From Muribaculaceae bacterium (GTDB taxonomy: Bacteria; Bacteroidota; Bacteroidia; Bacteroidales; Muribaculaceae): DNA of 64,000 nt. The stretch covers positions 124,001 to 188,000 of the forward strand of contig JAFLTO010000004.1 of the NCBI GenBank assembly GCA_022510425.1, given 5' to 3'. Below the pieces are notes generated by a model that saw only the letters and a list, made by a program, of their open reading frames with translations, was not told the origin of the DNA and did not search any database. Positions 34,173 to 43,513 of this stretch are shown here, piece after piece. Position 1 is the stretch's first letter; each line of letters begins with the position of its first letter. The translations under genes were made by a program, and so were the position numbers.

Positions 34173-37100
34173 ATGAAAAGAAGTTACATCGCGGCAGCAC
34201 TATCGATAGGAGTTGTTTTTGGAGCACTTGCAGAGACTCCGCTTTGGATGCGTGACGTTAAAATTAGTCCTGACGGACAAAACATTGCATTCACATATTT
34301 GGGAGACATCTGGATAGTTCCCTCACAAGGTGGAAAAGCTACCAGACTAACAAACACTGATAATTATTACGAAGATCATCCGGTTTGGTCGCCCGATAGC
34401 AAGACTATTGCATTCAGTAGTAACCGCACAGGTAATTTCGATATTTTCACAGTGAGTTTGGATGGCGGGACTCCGGTTCAAATCACGTTTGATTCCTCGA
34501 ATGAAACTCCGGAGGCTTTTTCAGCGGATGGGGAAAATATTTATTTTTCTGCTGCCATTCAAGATGATGTACAAAATATTTTATTTCCGTCGGCAAGGAT
34601 GACCGAATTCTATTCCGTACCGGTGAATGGAGGTAATCCCATACAATTAGCCGGGATACCTATTCAAATGCCCTCTTTCTCTGTAGAACATCCGGAAATA
34701 ATATATTATCAGGATTATAAAGGAATGGAAGATGAATGGAGAAAACACCACACTTCTTCCGTCACACGCGATATATGGAAATGGAATACCGTCGATAATA
34801 GTTTTGAAAACATAACTAAAAGAGCAGGTGAAGATCGTAATCCGGTTATAAGCGCAGACGGTAATACCCTCTATATTTTGCGTGAAGTGCCCGGAGAAAG
34901 CATGAACGTTTATTCAATGAGCCCCAATGGTGAAAATGCAACAAAAATGACCGATTTCTCGAATCATCCTGTAAGATTTTTATCAGGTTCTGATAATGGA
35001 CTCTTGTCGTTTACTTACGACGGAGAAATTTATACATTACAACCGGGAGGACAACCAGCTAAAGTGCAGATAGATGTAAGGACTGATAATTTCCCTACGG
35101 TTCAGAAAATAGATATCAGAAACTTGGATGATGCAGCCTCATCACCTGATGGAAAGTCGGTGGCTTTCATCAGTAGAGGTGAGGTATTTGTAACTTCTTC
35201 TGACTATTCCACTACTAAGCAAATTACAAATACACCCCAAGCTGAATCGCAATTGAGTTGGAGCCCCGATGGCAAAAAACTTCTTTACACTTCAGAACGG
35301 GATGGTCATTGGAATATCTACACGGCACAAATGGCTAAAGATGACGATCCAAATTTCGAAAATGCCACAGTAGTGATAGAGGAGGCTCTTTTTCCGACAG
35401 ACGACAATATTGAAAGGACATATGCCTCTTTCAGTCCCGACGGAAAGAAATTGGCTTACATACAAGACCGAAACAAACTTATGGTTAAGGATCTTGCATC
35501 AGGGAATGTTAAGCAACTGCTTGATGGTAAGACTTATATGTCAAGAGAGGGAGGATATAACTATCAATGGAGTCCAGATGGTAATTGGATATTGACTGAA
35601 GGTGTGTTACATCACCATGATCCTTATTATGATGTGTTTATCGTGAATACCAATGATGGAACATTAATCCCAATCACAGAAACAGGTTATTTCGATGAGT
35701 CACCTTCGTTTGCACTTGATGGTAATGCCGTGATTTTTGCATCTGATCGATATGGAATGAGAAACCATGCTTCATGGGGTTCCCTTTATGACATCATGAT
35801 AACTTTCCTGAATGAGGATGCTTACGATAGATTTAATCTTTCTGAAGAGGATTATAAATTGAAGAAAGATCTTGAAAAGGCAAATAAAAAAGAGGATAAA
35901 GAAGACAAAGGTAAGAAAGATAAGAAGGGGAAAAAAGATAATAAAGATGAAGAAAAGGATGACGTCAAGACTATTCCGGTTGAACCAAAAAATATTCAGG
36001 AACGCACAATAAGGTTGACTCCTGCTTCTTCGGATATCGCTGACGCTTTTGTAACTGCTGATGGCGAAACCCTATATTATTTGGCATCCTTCAATAAAGG
36101 TTACGATCTCTGGAAGATAAATCTTCGTGACGGTAAATCGGAAGAAGTGAAGAAACTCGGTGACCAAAGAGGACGCTTCATAACCGATAAAGATGGAGAA
36201 AATGTATTCCTTGTAACCAGAAATTCTATCAAAAAACTTGAACCCGGAAGTGGTAAACTCACTGATGTTTCTTTCGGGGGTAAAATGAATTTAGATGCCG
36301 GAGCCGAACGTGACTATATGTTTGATTATGTGAAGGTGCAGGAAAGGGAAAGATTTTACACTCCGGATATGCATGGAGTGGATTGGGAAAACCTTACCGA
36401 ACATTACCGTCAATTTTTGCCCCATATCAACAACAACTATGATTTCGCCGAGTTGCTTAGCGAAATGTTAGGAGAGTTAAATGTTTCTCATACCGGTGGC
36501 CGTTATTATGCTCCAAGTAATCCGGATGGAGTGCGCACTGCTTCTTTAGGTCTTCTTTTTGATATGCAACGAACGGAAAATGGTATGCTGGTCAATGAAG
36601 TGCTTGAAGGAGGACCAATGGACAAGTCTTGGAGTCAAATAGCACCGGGAGATATAGTCGTGGCTATAAATGATATTGATCTCACAACCGATGTAAGTAA
36701 TGCTAAGGCTCTTGCTGATTTAACAGGAAAGAAAACACGGGTCACATTTCAAAAACCTGATGGCAAGAGAGTAGAAGAGGTGATGCTCCCGATTTCTAAA
36801 GGAGAAGAATCGGAATTGTTATATCAAAGATGGGTGAAACAAAGGGCTGCTGATGTGGAAAAGTGGAGCAATGGAAGACTCGGTTATGTCCATATCAGAT
36901 CAATGGGCGATCCAAGCTACCGCGATATTTATGCCGATATGCTGGGCAAATATAACGACAAGGAAGGAATTGTGGTAGATATCCGTTGGAATGGTGGAGG
37001 CCGACTTCATGAAGATATCGAGGTGTTATTGAGTGGGAAAAAATACTTCACTCAGGTGATAAGAGGTGAAGAGGCAGCGTCTATGCCTTCAAGAAGATGG

Positions 37101-37436
37101 AACAAACCGTCAATTATGGTACAGGCCGAAGCGTGCTATAGTAATGCCCATGGCACTCCTTGGGTATATAAACATCAGGGACTTGGAAAACTTGTAGGAG
37201 CTCCGGTGCCGGGAACAATGACTTCGGTCAATTGGGTGACAATGCAGGATCCCACGATGGTATTCGGTATACCCGTAACCGGTTATCAGCTGCCTGATGG
37301 TAGTTACCTCGAAAACACTCAGCTTGAACCCGATGTATTTGTGCTTAATTCTCCGGAGCAGATTATGAACGGGGAGGACAATCAGCTCCGTACTGCTGTT
37401 GAAACTTTGATCCAAGATATAGATTCTTCTAAGTAA
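34173..37436 (+). CDS. Tricorn-type S41 protease, exported
   Basis: This 1087-residue protein has a signal peptide (MKRSYIAAALSIGVVFGALA), two WD40-like/PD40 beta-propellers (about residues 25-560, repeats such as WSPDGKKLLYTSERDG and FSPDGKKLAYIQD), a tricorn C1 region, a PDZ domain (about 790-880, GLLFDMQRTENGMLV) and a C-terminal S41 peptidase domain. The nucleophile serine is probably in EACYSNAHG, followed by LGKLVGAPVPGTM. Homologues act as periplasmic peptide-degrading proteases. A Lys/Asp/Glu-rich low-complexity insert of about 40 residues near position 575 separates the propellers from the protease half. Confidence 0.9.
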   Translation: MKRSYIAAALSIGVVFGALAETPLWMRDVKISPDGQNIAFTYLGDIWIVPSQGGKATRLTNTDNYYEDHPVWSPDSKTIAFSSNRTGNFDIFTVSLDGGTPVQITFDSSNETPEAFSADGENIYFSAAIQDDVQNILFPSARMTEFYSVPVNGGNPIQLAGIPIQMPSFSVEHPEIIYYQDYKGMEDEWRKHHTSSVTRDIWKWNTVDNSFENITKRAGEDRNPVISADGNTLYILREVPGESMNVYSMSPNGENATKMTDFSNHPVRFLSGSDNGLLSFTYDGEIYTLQPGGQPAKVQIDVRTDNFPTVQKIDIRNLDDAASSPDGKSVAFISRGEVFVTSSDYSTTKQITNTPQAESQLSWSPDGKKLLYTSERDGHWNIYTAQMAKDDDPNFENATVVIEEALFPTDDNIERTYASFSPDGKKLAYIQDRNKLMVKDLASGNVKQLLDGKTYMSREGGYNYQWSPDGNWILTEGVLHHHDPYYDVFIVNTNDGTLIPITETGYFDESPSFALDGNAVIFASDRYGMRNHASWGSLYDIMITFLNEDAYDRFNLSEEDYKLKKDLEKANKKEDKEDKGKKDKKGKKDNKDEEKDDVKTIPVEPKNIQERTIRLTPASSDIADAFVTADGETLYYLASFNKGYDLWKINLRDGKSEEVKKLGDQRGRFITDKDGENVFLVTRNSIKKLEPGSGKLTDVSFGGKMNLDAGAERDYMFDYVKVQERERFYTPDMHGVDWENLTEHYRQFLPHINNNYDFAELLSEMLGELNVSHTGGRYYAPSNPDGVRTASLGLLFDMQRTENGMLVNEVLEGGPMDKSWSQIAPGDIVVAINDIDLTTDVSNAKALADLTGKKTRVTFQKPDGKRVEEVMLPISKGEESELLYQRWVKQRAADVEKWSNGRLGYVHIRSMGDPSYRDIYADMLGKYNDKEGIVVDIRWNGGGRLHEDIEVLLSGKKYFTQVIRGEEAASMPSRRWNKPSIMVQAEACYSNAHGTPWVYKHQGLGKLVGAPVPGTMTSVNWVTMQDPTMVFGIPVTGYQLPDGSYLENTQLEPDVFVLNSPEQIMNGEDNQLRTAVETLIQDIDSSK

Positions 37437-37484
37437 CCTAAGTATCTATTTTAATTTCAATCATTAAGTTTTGACTTCTCGTTT

Positions 37485-39503
37485 ATGGCATTGGTGAAGA
37501 GATTATATGTCTTCATTTTGAAAAGCTTCCTGCCGCTTTTTGCGATGACATTTTTCATCGTCCTCTTCATCGTGCTCATGCAGTTCCTTTGGAAGCATAT
37601 AGATGATCTTGTTGGTAAAGGTTTGCCATTTTCTTTGATAGGGGAGTTGTTTTTCTATGCAGCCGTCTCGATGGTACCAATGGCCCTCCCTTTGGCTATT
37701 TTGCTGGCAAGTCTTATGACCTACGGAAATTTCGGAGAGAAATTCGAATTAACTGCTATGAAAGCTTCCGGAATTTCTTTGGTCCACTCTATGCGACCAT
37801 TGATTGTTTTGATTACTTTGATTTCTATTGGAGCTTTCTTTTTTCAGAATTATGCTTTACCTCCCGCTCAGGTAAAGATGTGGACACTGCTATTCTCAAT
37901 GCGTCAGAAATCTCCGGAAGTTGAAATCCCCGAAGGTGTTTTCTATGACCAGATTCCCGGTTATAATCTTTTGGTGCAGAAAAAAAATCCCGACACCGGT
38001 ATGCTTTACGACGTCATGATATATGATGTGACTCGGGGTGGGGACAATGCCACTATTCTTCTTGCCGATTCCGGTAGAATGGCATTCACCGGAGATATGA
38101 AATATCTCTATTTACATCTGTTCACCGGCGAGCAATTCGAAAATCTTCGCGAACAGAAAGCTCTTGATAAGAATGTGCCTTTCCGACGAGAATCTTTTTT
38201 AGACAAACAGATCCTAATCCCATTTGATGCCAACTTCAACCGAATGGACGAAGGGGGCATTAGAAGTCAATATGTAGGGAAAAACATCGTGGAGCTTCAA
38301 CATACAATAGATTCAGTAACCAATAGGATCGACTCGACCGGTGTTATATATGCCAACGATCTAAGAAGAAATGCTTTCCCTCTGCTTGTGAACCGTAAAA
38401 CCGGGAAACCAACTTTCGTGCAGGAAACTCATGCAAATGAACCATCTTTATCCTCATCTAAACGATCAGGGAATACTTCAGGAACTGTTTCTTCCTCTTC
38501 CACATCTATTAAGGAGAGTAATGTTAAAGGGAAGGAGGAAAAAGAAGAAGAGGTTTTAGCACCATTGAATTTGGATTCCTTGTTGAGTAGTGTGCCATTT
38601 GATAAAAGAGACAGATTGTTTGAAAATGCTCTCTCCTTGTCGAAACGCCATGTAAATGAGGCTCAATTTAAAGCAGCTGTCACTGCCGACGACAAAATGA
38701 GCATACGGCGTCACCAAATTGAACTCCTAAAGAAATATACTCTTTCGGTGGCATGTCTCATTTTCTTCTTCATTGGTGCTCCTTTGGGTGCTATTATTCG
38801 CAAAGGCGGCCTCGGCACTCCTCTGGTTATTTCTGTATTGCTATTCCTTTTCTATTATATCATCGATAACACCGGCTATAAAATGGCAAGGGATGGTAGA
38901 TGGGAAGTTTGGATAGGTATATGGCTATCTACATTCATACTTGCACCTTTGGGAATTTACGTCACTTACAAGGCCATGAACGATTCTGCGGTGTTCAATC
39001 CAGACAGCTACAAGGAATTAATCAGGAAATTGCGGGGTGTCAGATTGCCCAGAAGTATCGGTAGAAAAGAGGTGGTCATTAACGAGATATCAGTTCCTGT
39101 GGCGTTGGAAAGATTGTCTAATCTTATAAAGGAGTGTCAAAGCCTTGTTTCTAAATTACAACATAAAGTTATATATAAAGAATTCTGGAACGATAATGGT
39201 TTGGGTAAAGAAATAGAAACCACAGGGTCATATCTTGAATCAACAGTGGAATACCTAACAGACTGTCGCAACAATAATGTTGTTGATAAATTGTCGGACT
39301 ATCCATGGATATATGATACCTTCTTGCTTACTCCTTCTCAGCCTCATTGGCTTGCCGTAATCTTGAAATGGTTTATACCGGTTGGTTATCCCATATATCT
39401 GATCAGTCTCAAGAAGCGTAAAGCATTTATTAAAAATCTCGAATCCACAATAGCCTTATCAAACGAATTATCTGAACTATTATTAACTCCTTCTGCCTCT
39501 TAA
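37485..39503 (+). CDS. LptF/LptG family lipopolysaccharide export permease
   Basis: This 672-residue inner-membrane protein belongs to the YjgP/YjgQ family, which with LptB extracts lipopolysaccharide toward the outer membrane. Three N-terminal helices (about residues 12-35, 55-80 and 100-120, with LPLFAMTFFIVLFIVLMQF) and three later ones (about 420-500, including LIFFFIGAPLGAIIRKGGLG) flank a periplasmic beta-jellyroll domain. It is longer than E. coli LptF (366 residues) because of a Ser/Lys/Glu-rich insert near 320-360 and a C-terminal extension of about 170 residues, both common in Bacteroidota homologues. It overlaps the convergent RluA gene at the stop codons (39500-39503). Confidence 0.88.
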   Translation: MALVKRLYVFILKSFLPLFAMTFFIVLFIVLMQFLWKHIDDLVGKGLPFSLIGELFFYAAVSMVPMALPLAILLASLMTYGNFGEKFELTAMKASGISLVHSMRPLIVLITLISIGAFFFQNYALPPAQVKMWTLLFSMRQKSPEVEIPEGVFYDQIPGYNLLVQKKNPDTGMLYDVMIYDVTRGGDNATILLADSGRMAFTGDMKYLYLHLFTGEQFENLREQKALDKNVPFRRESFLDKQILIPFDANFNRMDEGGIRSQYVGKNIVELQHTIDSVTNRIDSTGVIYANDLRRNAFPLLVNRKTGKPTFVQETHANEPSLSSSKRSGNTSGTVSSSSTSIKESNVKGKEEKEEEVLAPLNLDSLLSSVPFDKRDRLFENALSLSKRHVNEAQFKAAVTADDKMSIRRHQIELLKKYTLSVACLIFFFIGAPLGAIIRKGGLGTPLVISVLLFLFYYIIDNTGYKMARDGRWEVWIGIWLSTFILAPLGIYVTYKAMNDSAVFNPDSYKELIRKLRGVRLPRSIGRKEVVINEISVPVALERLSNLIKECQSLVSKLQHKVIYKEFWNDNGLGKEIETTGSYLESTVEYLTDCRNNNVVDKLSDYPWIYDTFLLTPSQPHWLAVILKWFIPVGYPIYLISLKKRKAFIKNLESTIALSNELSELLLTPSAS

Positions 39504-40171
39504 GGCTTCTGACTTAGGATCTTGGAGAATTCCGTGGGGATAGGAGTTTCTAAAGATATGAATTGTTTGGATACAGGGTGAATAAATTCAATTTTGTGAG
39601 CCAAAAGGGAAATACTGCCGTCTTTGTTGCTTCTTTTAGCTCCATATTTTAAATCTCCCTTTATAGGATGCCCTATAGCTGATAACTGTGCTCTGATCTG
39701 ATGCTTTCTTCCGGTTAATAATTCTATTTCAAGAATTGTGTATCTTTCACCCTTGGCTATGGTTTTATAATTGAGGATTGATTCCTTTGCATCCGGATCC
39801 TTTTCTGTAGAAATATAAGTTTTATTAATACGTCCGTCATTTTTAAGGAAATTGCGTAAAGTGGCTTCCTGATTTTGAACGTTTCCTTCCACCAGAGCCC
39901 AATAAGTCTTATGTATCTCACCGTCACGGAGCATTTTATTAAGACGTTCCAAAGCCTTTGAAGTCTTAGCAAAAATAACCAACCCGGCCACCGGACGATC
40001 TATTCGATGCACCACTCCGCAAAACACATTCCCCGGTTTATTATATTTTTCTTTAATATATTGCTTTATCAATTCTGAAAGGGGAAGGTCGCCTGTTTTA
40101 TCCCCCTGCACGATTTCACCGGGAGCCTTGTTTACTATGATTATATGATTGTCTTCGTATACTATTTCCAT
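39500..40171 (-). CDS. RluA family pseudouridine synthase
   Basis: This 223-residue enzyme isomerises uridine to pseudouridine in rRNA or tRNA. The catalytic Asp is Asp58 in the conserved VVHRIDRPVAG motif, and the second family motif GRKHQIRAQLSAIGHP is present. It lacks an N-terminal S4 RNA-binding domain and starts directly with the catalytic fold (YEDNHIIIVNKAPG), like RluA or the short TruC-type enzymes. The exact target site cannot be assigned. It lies immediately downstream of the initiator tRNA gene on the same strand. Confidence 0.9.
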   Translation of the reverse strand: MEIVYEDNHIIIVNKAPGEIVQGDKTGDLPLSELIKQYIKEKYNKPGNVFCGVVHRIDRPVAGLVIFAKTSKALERLNKMLRDGEIHKTYWALVEGNVQNQEATLRNFLKNDGRINKTYISTEKDPDAKESILNYKTIAKGERYTILEIELLTGRKHQIRAQLSAIGHPIKGDLKYGAKRSNKDGSISLLAHKIEFIHPVSKQFISLETPIPTEFSKILSQKP

Positions 40172-40204
40172 AAAAAGTGAGGCACATCTATGGGATGTGC
40201 CTCT

Positions 40205-40279
<75 letters not shown>

Positions 40280-40363
40280 ATGTAATACGAGTGCAAATTT
40301 AAAACAAAAAAACGAGATTGCCAAATAATACTATGATATAATATAATTTTTATGCTGAAAGGG

Positions 40364-40392
40364 TTGAAAATGAAAAATATTCCTTAAATTTG
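40364..40392 (+). promoter_or_regulatory. Promoter of the TetR-fab-isp-recG cluster
   Basis: TTG (40364-40366), 18 bases and TAAATTTG (40385-40392) fit the Bacteroidetes consensus. The leader to the TetR start at 40472 would be about 75 bases, long enough for autoregulation. Confidence 0.6.
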
Positions 40393-40471
40393 CTCATTAT
40401 AATTGGAAGTGTGCATTTATTTCTCAAATTGCATCCCGATTTTATTTGTTTTGATGATTTCGCTATAGCAT

Positions 40472-41095
40472 ATGGTTTCAAAAACCCGTGAGAGGTTTAT
40501 AGAAGTAGCTCGACAATTATTTGCCAGAAAAGGTGTCGAAAACACTACCATGAACGACATCGCATCTGCCTCAGACAAGGGCCGACGCACTATCTATACC
40601 TATTTCAAAAGCAAACGCGAGATTTTCAATGCTGTGATTGCAAGCGAGACGGAGGAACTCTTGAGTCGCCTAAAGAAAGTGGTGGCAATGAAAATCTCTC
40701 CTCAGGAGAAACTCGTGAAGTATATCGATTGCCGGTTTGAGACCATGAGTGAAATCGTGTCTCGTAACGGTTCTTTACGTGCCGGATTTTTTAGAGATGT
40801 AAGAAAAGTAGACCGTGCAAGAAAACTTATCACCGATAAAGAATCATTGCTCCTTAAGGAAATTCTTCAAGAAGGAGTGAAACAAGAGGTTTTTGTGATA
40901 GATGACTTAAATGCCGCCTCTTTGGTGATCACTCATACGCTCCACGGCCTTGATGTGCCTTATGTGAGAGATAATATCTCTAAAGAGGGAGTCTCGCCAG
41001 ATCAATTGAAAAAATATATCACCCGTCTTATCCTTTTTGGAATTGAATGTAAAAAGGAAGAGATGACTGTAGATAGAAAGACTGTAACAGTATAA
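40472..41095 (+). CDS. TetR family transcriptional regulator
   Basis: This 207-residue regulator has a TetR N-terminal helix-turn-helix (residues 5-55: RFIEVARQLFARKGVENTTM, then GRRTIYTYFKSKREIF) and a helical ligand-binding C-terminal domain. It is the first gene of a tight cluster: a FabH-like synthase follows after 9 bases, then FabG, IspD and RecG. By context it probably senses an acyl-type ligand and controls the fatty-acid genes behind it. The ligand is unknown. Confidence 0.9.
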   Translation: MVSKTRERFIEVARQLFARKGVENTTMNDIASASDKGRRTIYTYFKSKREIFNAVIASETEELLSRLKKVVAMKISPQEKLVKYIDCRFETMSEIVSRNGSLRAGFFRDVRKVDRARKLITDKESLLLKEILQEGVKQEVFVIDDLNAASLVITHTLHGLDVPYVRDNISKEGVSPDQLKKYITRLILFGIECKKEEMTVDRKTVTV

Positions 41096-41104
41096 AACAC
41101 GCCT

Positions 41105-42049
41105 ATGTATATCAACGCTATGGGACATTATGTCCCCTCCGGAAGAGTACCGAATGAATATTTTGAGAAAGTCAATGGATTGACTCCCGACTGGATACTC
41201 CAACGCACCGGCATTTCCACACGCTCAAAGGCTGAGGCTGATGAAAATTGCGACACTATGGCACAGGAAGCCGTGGAGAATGCCTTAAAAAACCTCCCAT
41301 ATGATATCAAGGAGGTAGACTTGATTGTGGGCGCTTATTATGCTGTGTATGACAGTGTCGCAACCACCGCTCATGTGATTCAGCAGAAATATGCGATTAA
41401 ACATGCTAAAGTGGTATATGCTTCAGCTGCCTGTTCATCTTTTATCAATGGCCTTGAAATTGCTGAGGGGTATTTCGCTATGGGTAAAGCCAAAAGAGCT
41501 TTGATTATTTGCAGCGAGCACAACACCTACTACAGCAATGAGAAAGACCCCAAATGCGGACATCTTTGGGGTGATGCTGCCGTAGCCTTTTTTGTCAGCA
41601 AAGAAAAAGAAAGAGATGATGATATCGAGATTCTGGATATTTTCACCGAAGGCCTTGGCGATGTTGGTAAGGGTCCCGGAGGCGTGAAGCTACGTCCGGG
41701 AGAAGACGGTATCTCCATGCCGGATGGTAGAGACGTTTTCATAAACGCGTGTAGATATATGATATATGCTCTAAATAATGCTTTGGAGCATACTAACTTG
41801 TCGCATGACGACATTACTAAGTTTATTTGTCACCAGGCTAATAAGAGGATTGTAGCTCAAGTAGCTCATCAGCTTGGGAAACCTTTGGATGAATTTATTA
41901 ACAATATAGAAGAATTGGGTAATACCGGTTCTGCTTCCGCTCCTTTGGTGCTTTCTCAACACAAAGGTGAGTTTAAAAAAGGTGATATCATTGCTTTAAT
42001 GGTCTTCGGAGGTGGATATTCTTGCGGATGCTTTATAATTAAAATATAA
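41105..42049 (+). CDS. fabH: 3-oxoacyl-ACP synthase III (FabH-like)
   Basis: This 314-residue thiolase-fold condensing enzyme has the KAS III triad: Cys110 in ASAACSSF, His in FICHQANKRI, and Asn in GNTGSAS. FabH condenses acetyl-CoA with malonyl-ACP to start fatty acid synthesis. This copy is regulated with a TetR protein and is followed after 12 bases by fabG, so it could be either the housekeeping initiator or a secondary one making branched or special acyl chains; sequence alone does not decide. Length is typical of the family. Confidence 0.88.
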   Translation: MYINAMGHYVPSGRVPNEYFEKVNGLTPDWILQRTGISTRSKAEADENCDTMAQEAVENALKNLPYDIKEVDLIVGAYYAVYDSVATTAHVIQQKYAIKHAKVVYASAACSSFINGLEIAEGYFAMGKAKRALIICSEHNTYYSNEKDPKCGHLWGDAAVAFFVSKEKERDDDIEILDIFTEGLGDVGKGPGGVKLRPGEDGISMPDGRDVFINACRYMIYALNNALEHTNLSHDDITKFICHQANKRIVAQVAHQLGKPLDEFINNIEELGNTGSASAPLVLSQHKGEFKKGDIIALMVFGGGYSCGCFIIKI

Positions 42050-42061
42050 TTATTATACACA

Positions 42062-42808
42062 ATGGGTTTATTAGAAGGAAAGGTGGCTTTGATTACAGGA
42101 GCTGCCAGAGGTATCGGTAAGGCTCTTGCACTCAGATTTGCTGCTGAAGGAGCCGACATAGCTTTCACGGATCTCGTGATTGATGTAAACGGAAAACAGA
42201 CAGAAGACGAAATAAAGGCTTTAGGTGTAAAATGCATTGGATACGCTTCAAACGCAGCGGATTTCGCGCAGACCGAAGAAGTGGTTAAAAAGGTGCATGA
42301 AGATTTCGGTAAAATTGATATTCTTGTTAACAATGCAGGCATCACAAAAGATGGTCTAATGATGCGTATGAGCGAAGGCCAATGGGATGCCGTAATCAAC
42401 GTGAACCTTAAATCTGCCTTTAATTTCATCCATGCGATTTTGCCGATAATGATGCGTCAGAAGAGTGGAAGTATCATCAACATGGCTTCTGTGGTTGGTG
42501 TTCACGGTAATGCCGGACAATCTAACTACGCGGCTTCAAAGGCCGGTTTGATAGCATTGGCAAAGAGTATAGCACAGGAAGTTGGTTCACGGGGCATCCG
42601 TGCTAACGCTATTGCACCGGGTTTCATCGAAACTGCTATGACTGCTGCGCTCCCTGAAGAGGTAAGGGCTGACTGGGCTAAGAAAATTCCGTTGCGTCGT
42701 GCCGGAAAACCGGAAGATATCGCAGAGGTTGCTGTATTCTTGGCTTCCGATATGGCATCTTATGTCACCGGCCAAGTTATACAAGTTGACGGCGGTATGA
42801 ATATGTAA
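42062..42808 (+). CDS. fabG: 3-oxoacyl-ACP reductase
   Basis: FabG is a short-chain dehydrogenase reducing 3-oxoacyl-ACP with NADPH. Residues 10-20 hold the cofactor motif TGAARGIGKA, NNAGITKDG is the conserved turn, and the catalytic Ser-Tyr-Lys are in NMASVVGVHG and NYAASKAG. The 248-residue length and the C-terminal ending VTGQVIQVDGGMNM are characteristic. It sits directly behind the FabH-like gene, giving successive steps of the elongation cycle in one operon. Confidence 0.93.
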   Translation: MGLLEGKVALITGAARGIGKALALRFAAEGADIAFTDLVIDVNGKQTEDEIKALGVKCIGYASNAADFAQTEEVVKKVHEDFGKIDILVNNAGITKDGLMMRMSEGQWDAVINVNLKSAFNFIHAILPIMMRQKSGSIINMASVVGVHGNAGQSNYAASKAGLIALAKSIAQEVGSRGIRANAIAPGFIETAMTAALPEEVRADWAKKIPLRRAGKPEDIAEVAVFLASDMASYVTGQVIQVDGGMNM

Positions 42809-42832
42809 TCATCACAGTATGATTATCTGAGG

Positions 42833-43513
42833 ATGAGGAAATATGCTGTGATTGTGGCAGGGGGTTCCGGTACACGTATGGGTGGAGGAATACCAAAACA
42901 GTTCAGAAGCCTCTGTGGACGACCGGTCCTTTGGTGGTCGATGAATGCATTTAAGGAAGAAGATCCCGACACTCGCCTTGTATTGGTATTGCCACAAGAA
43001 TTTATTTCCTTATGGAAGGATTTTTTTTCAACGCTTCCCGCTGATGAACGCTTTGATCATGAAATAGCTGTGGGAGGGAAAACCCGCGGAGAATCCGTAA
43101 TAAATGGTTTGTCGTTGGTAACTGATGATTCCTATGTAGCTGTCCATGACGGTGCTCGTCCGCTGGTGTCTCCACAAACTATTTCTATGGGGTGGGAGAA
43201 GGTGAAAGAGACAAATGCCGTGATCCCTGTGGTGTCAGTAACTGATTCTTTAAGATACTTGTTCAATCCGCAAGAAAGCGAGAGCGTCAACAGGGAAAGG
43301 TATGTAGCCGTTCAGACTCCTCAAATCTTTAAGACTTCCTTATTGAAGGAAGCGTATAAAAAAGCGGGTGATAGGGTTTTCACCGACGATGCAGCGGTGA
43401 TGGAAAACGCCGGACATCATATTTCTCTCTTTCCGGGGAGCTACGATAATATAAAGATTACCAATCCCAAAGATATGGCAATTGCCAAAGTTTTGATGGG
43501 CCAAGATGCCTGA
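42833..43513 (+). CDS. ispD: 2-C-methyl-D-erythritol 4-phosphate cytidylyltransferase
   Basis: IspD couples CTP to methylerythritol phosphate in the non-mevalonate isoprenoid pathway. The N-terminal nucleotide-binding loop AGGSGTRMGGGIPKQF, the central VHDGARPLV and the C-terminal TDDAAVMENAGHHISLFPGS with NIKITNPKD are diagnostic. The 226-residue length is normal for the monofunctional enzyme, without an IspF fusion. It lies 25 bases after fabG and overlaps recG by 8 bases. Confidence 0.95.
   Translation: MRKYAVIVAGGSGTRMGGGIPKQFRSLCGRPVLWWSMNAFKEEDPDTRLVLVLPQEFISLWKDFFSTLPADERFDHEIAVGGKTRGESVINGLSLVTDDSYVAVHDGARPLVSPQTISMGWEKVKETNAVIPVVSVTDSLRYLFNPQESESVNRERYVAVQTPQIFKTSLLKEAYKKAGDRVFTDDAAVMENAGHHISLFPGSYDNIKITNPKDMAIAKVLMGQDA

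Noticed and set aside
35870..35970. Frameshift or fusion point in the tricorn-like protease
   Set aside because: The Lys/Asp/Glu-rich stretch is in frame, and domains on both sides follow the normal tricorn order; it is a low-complexity linker.
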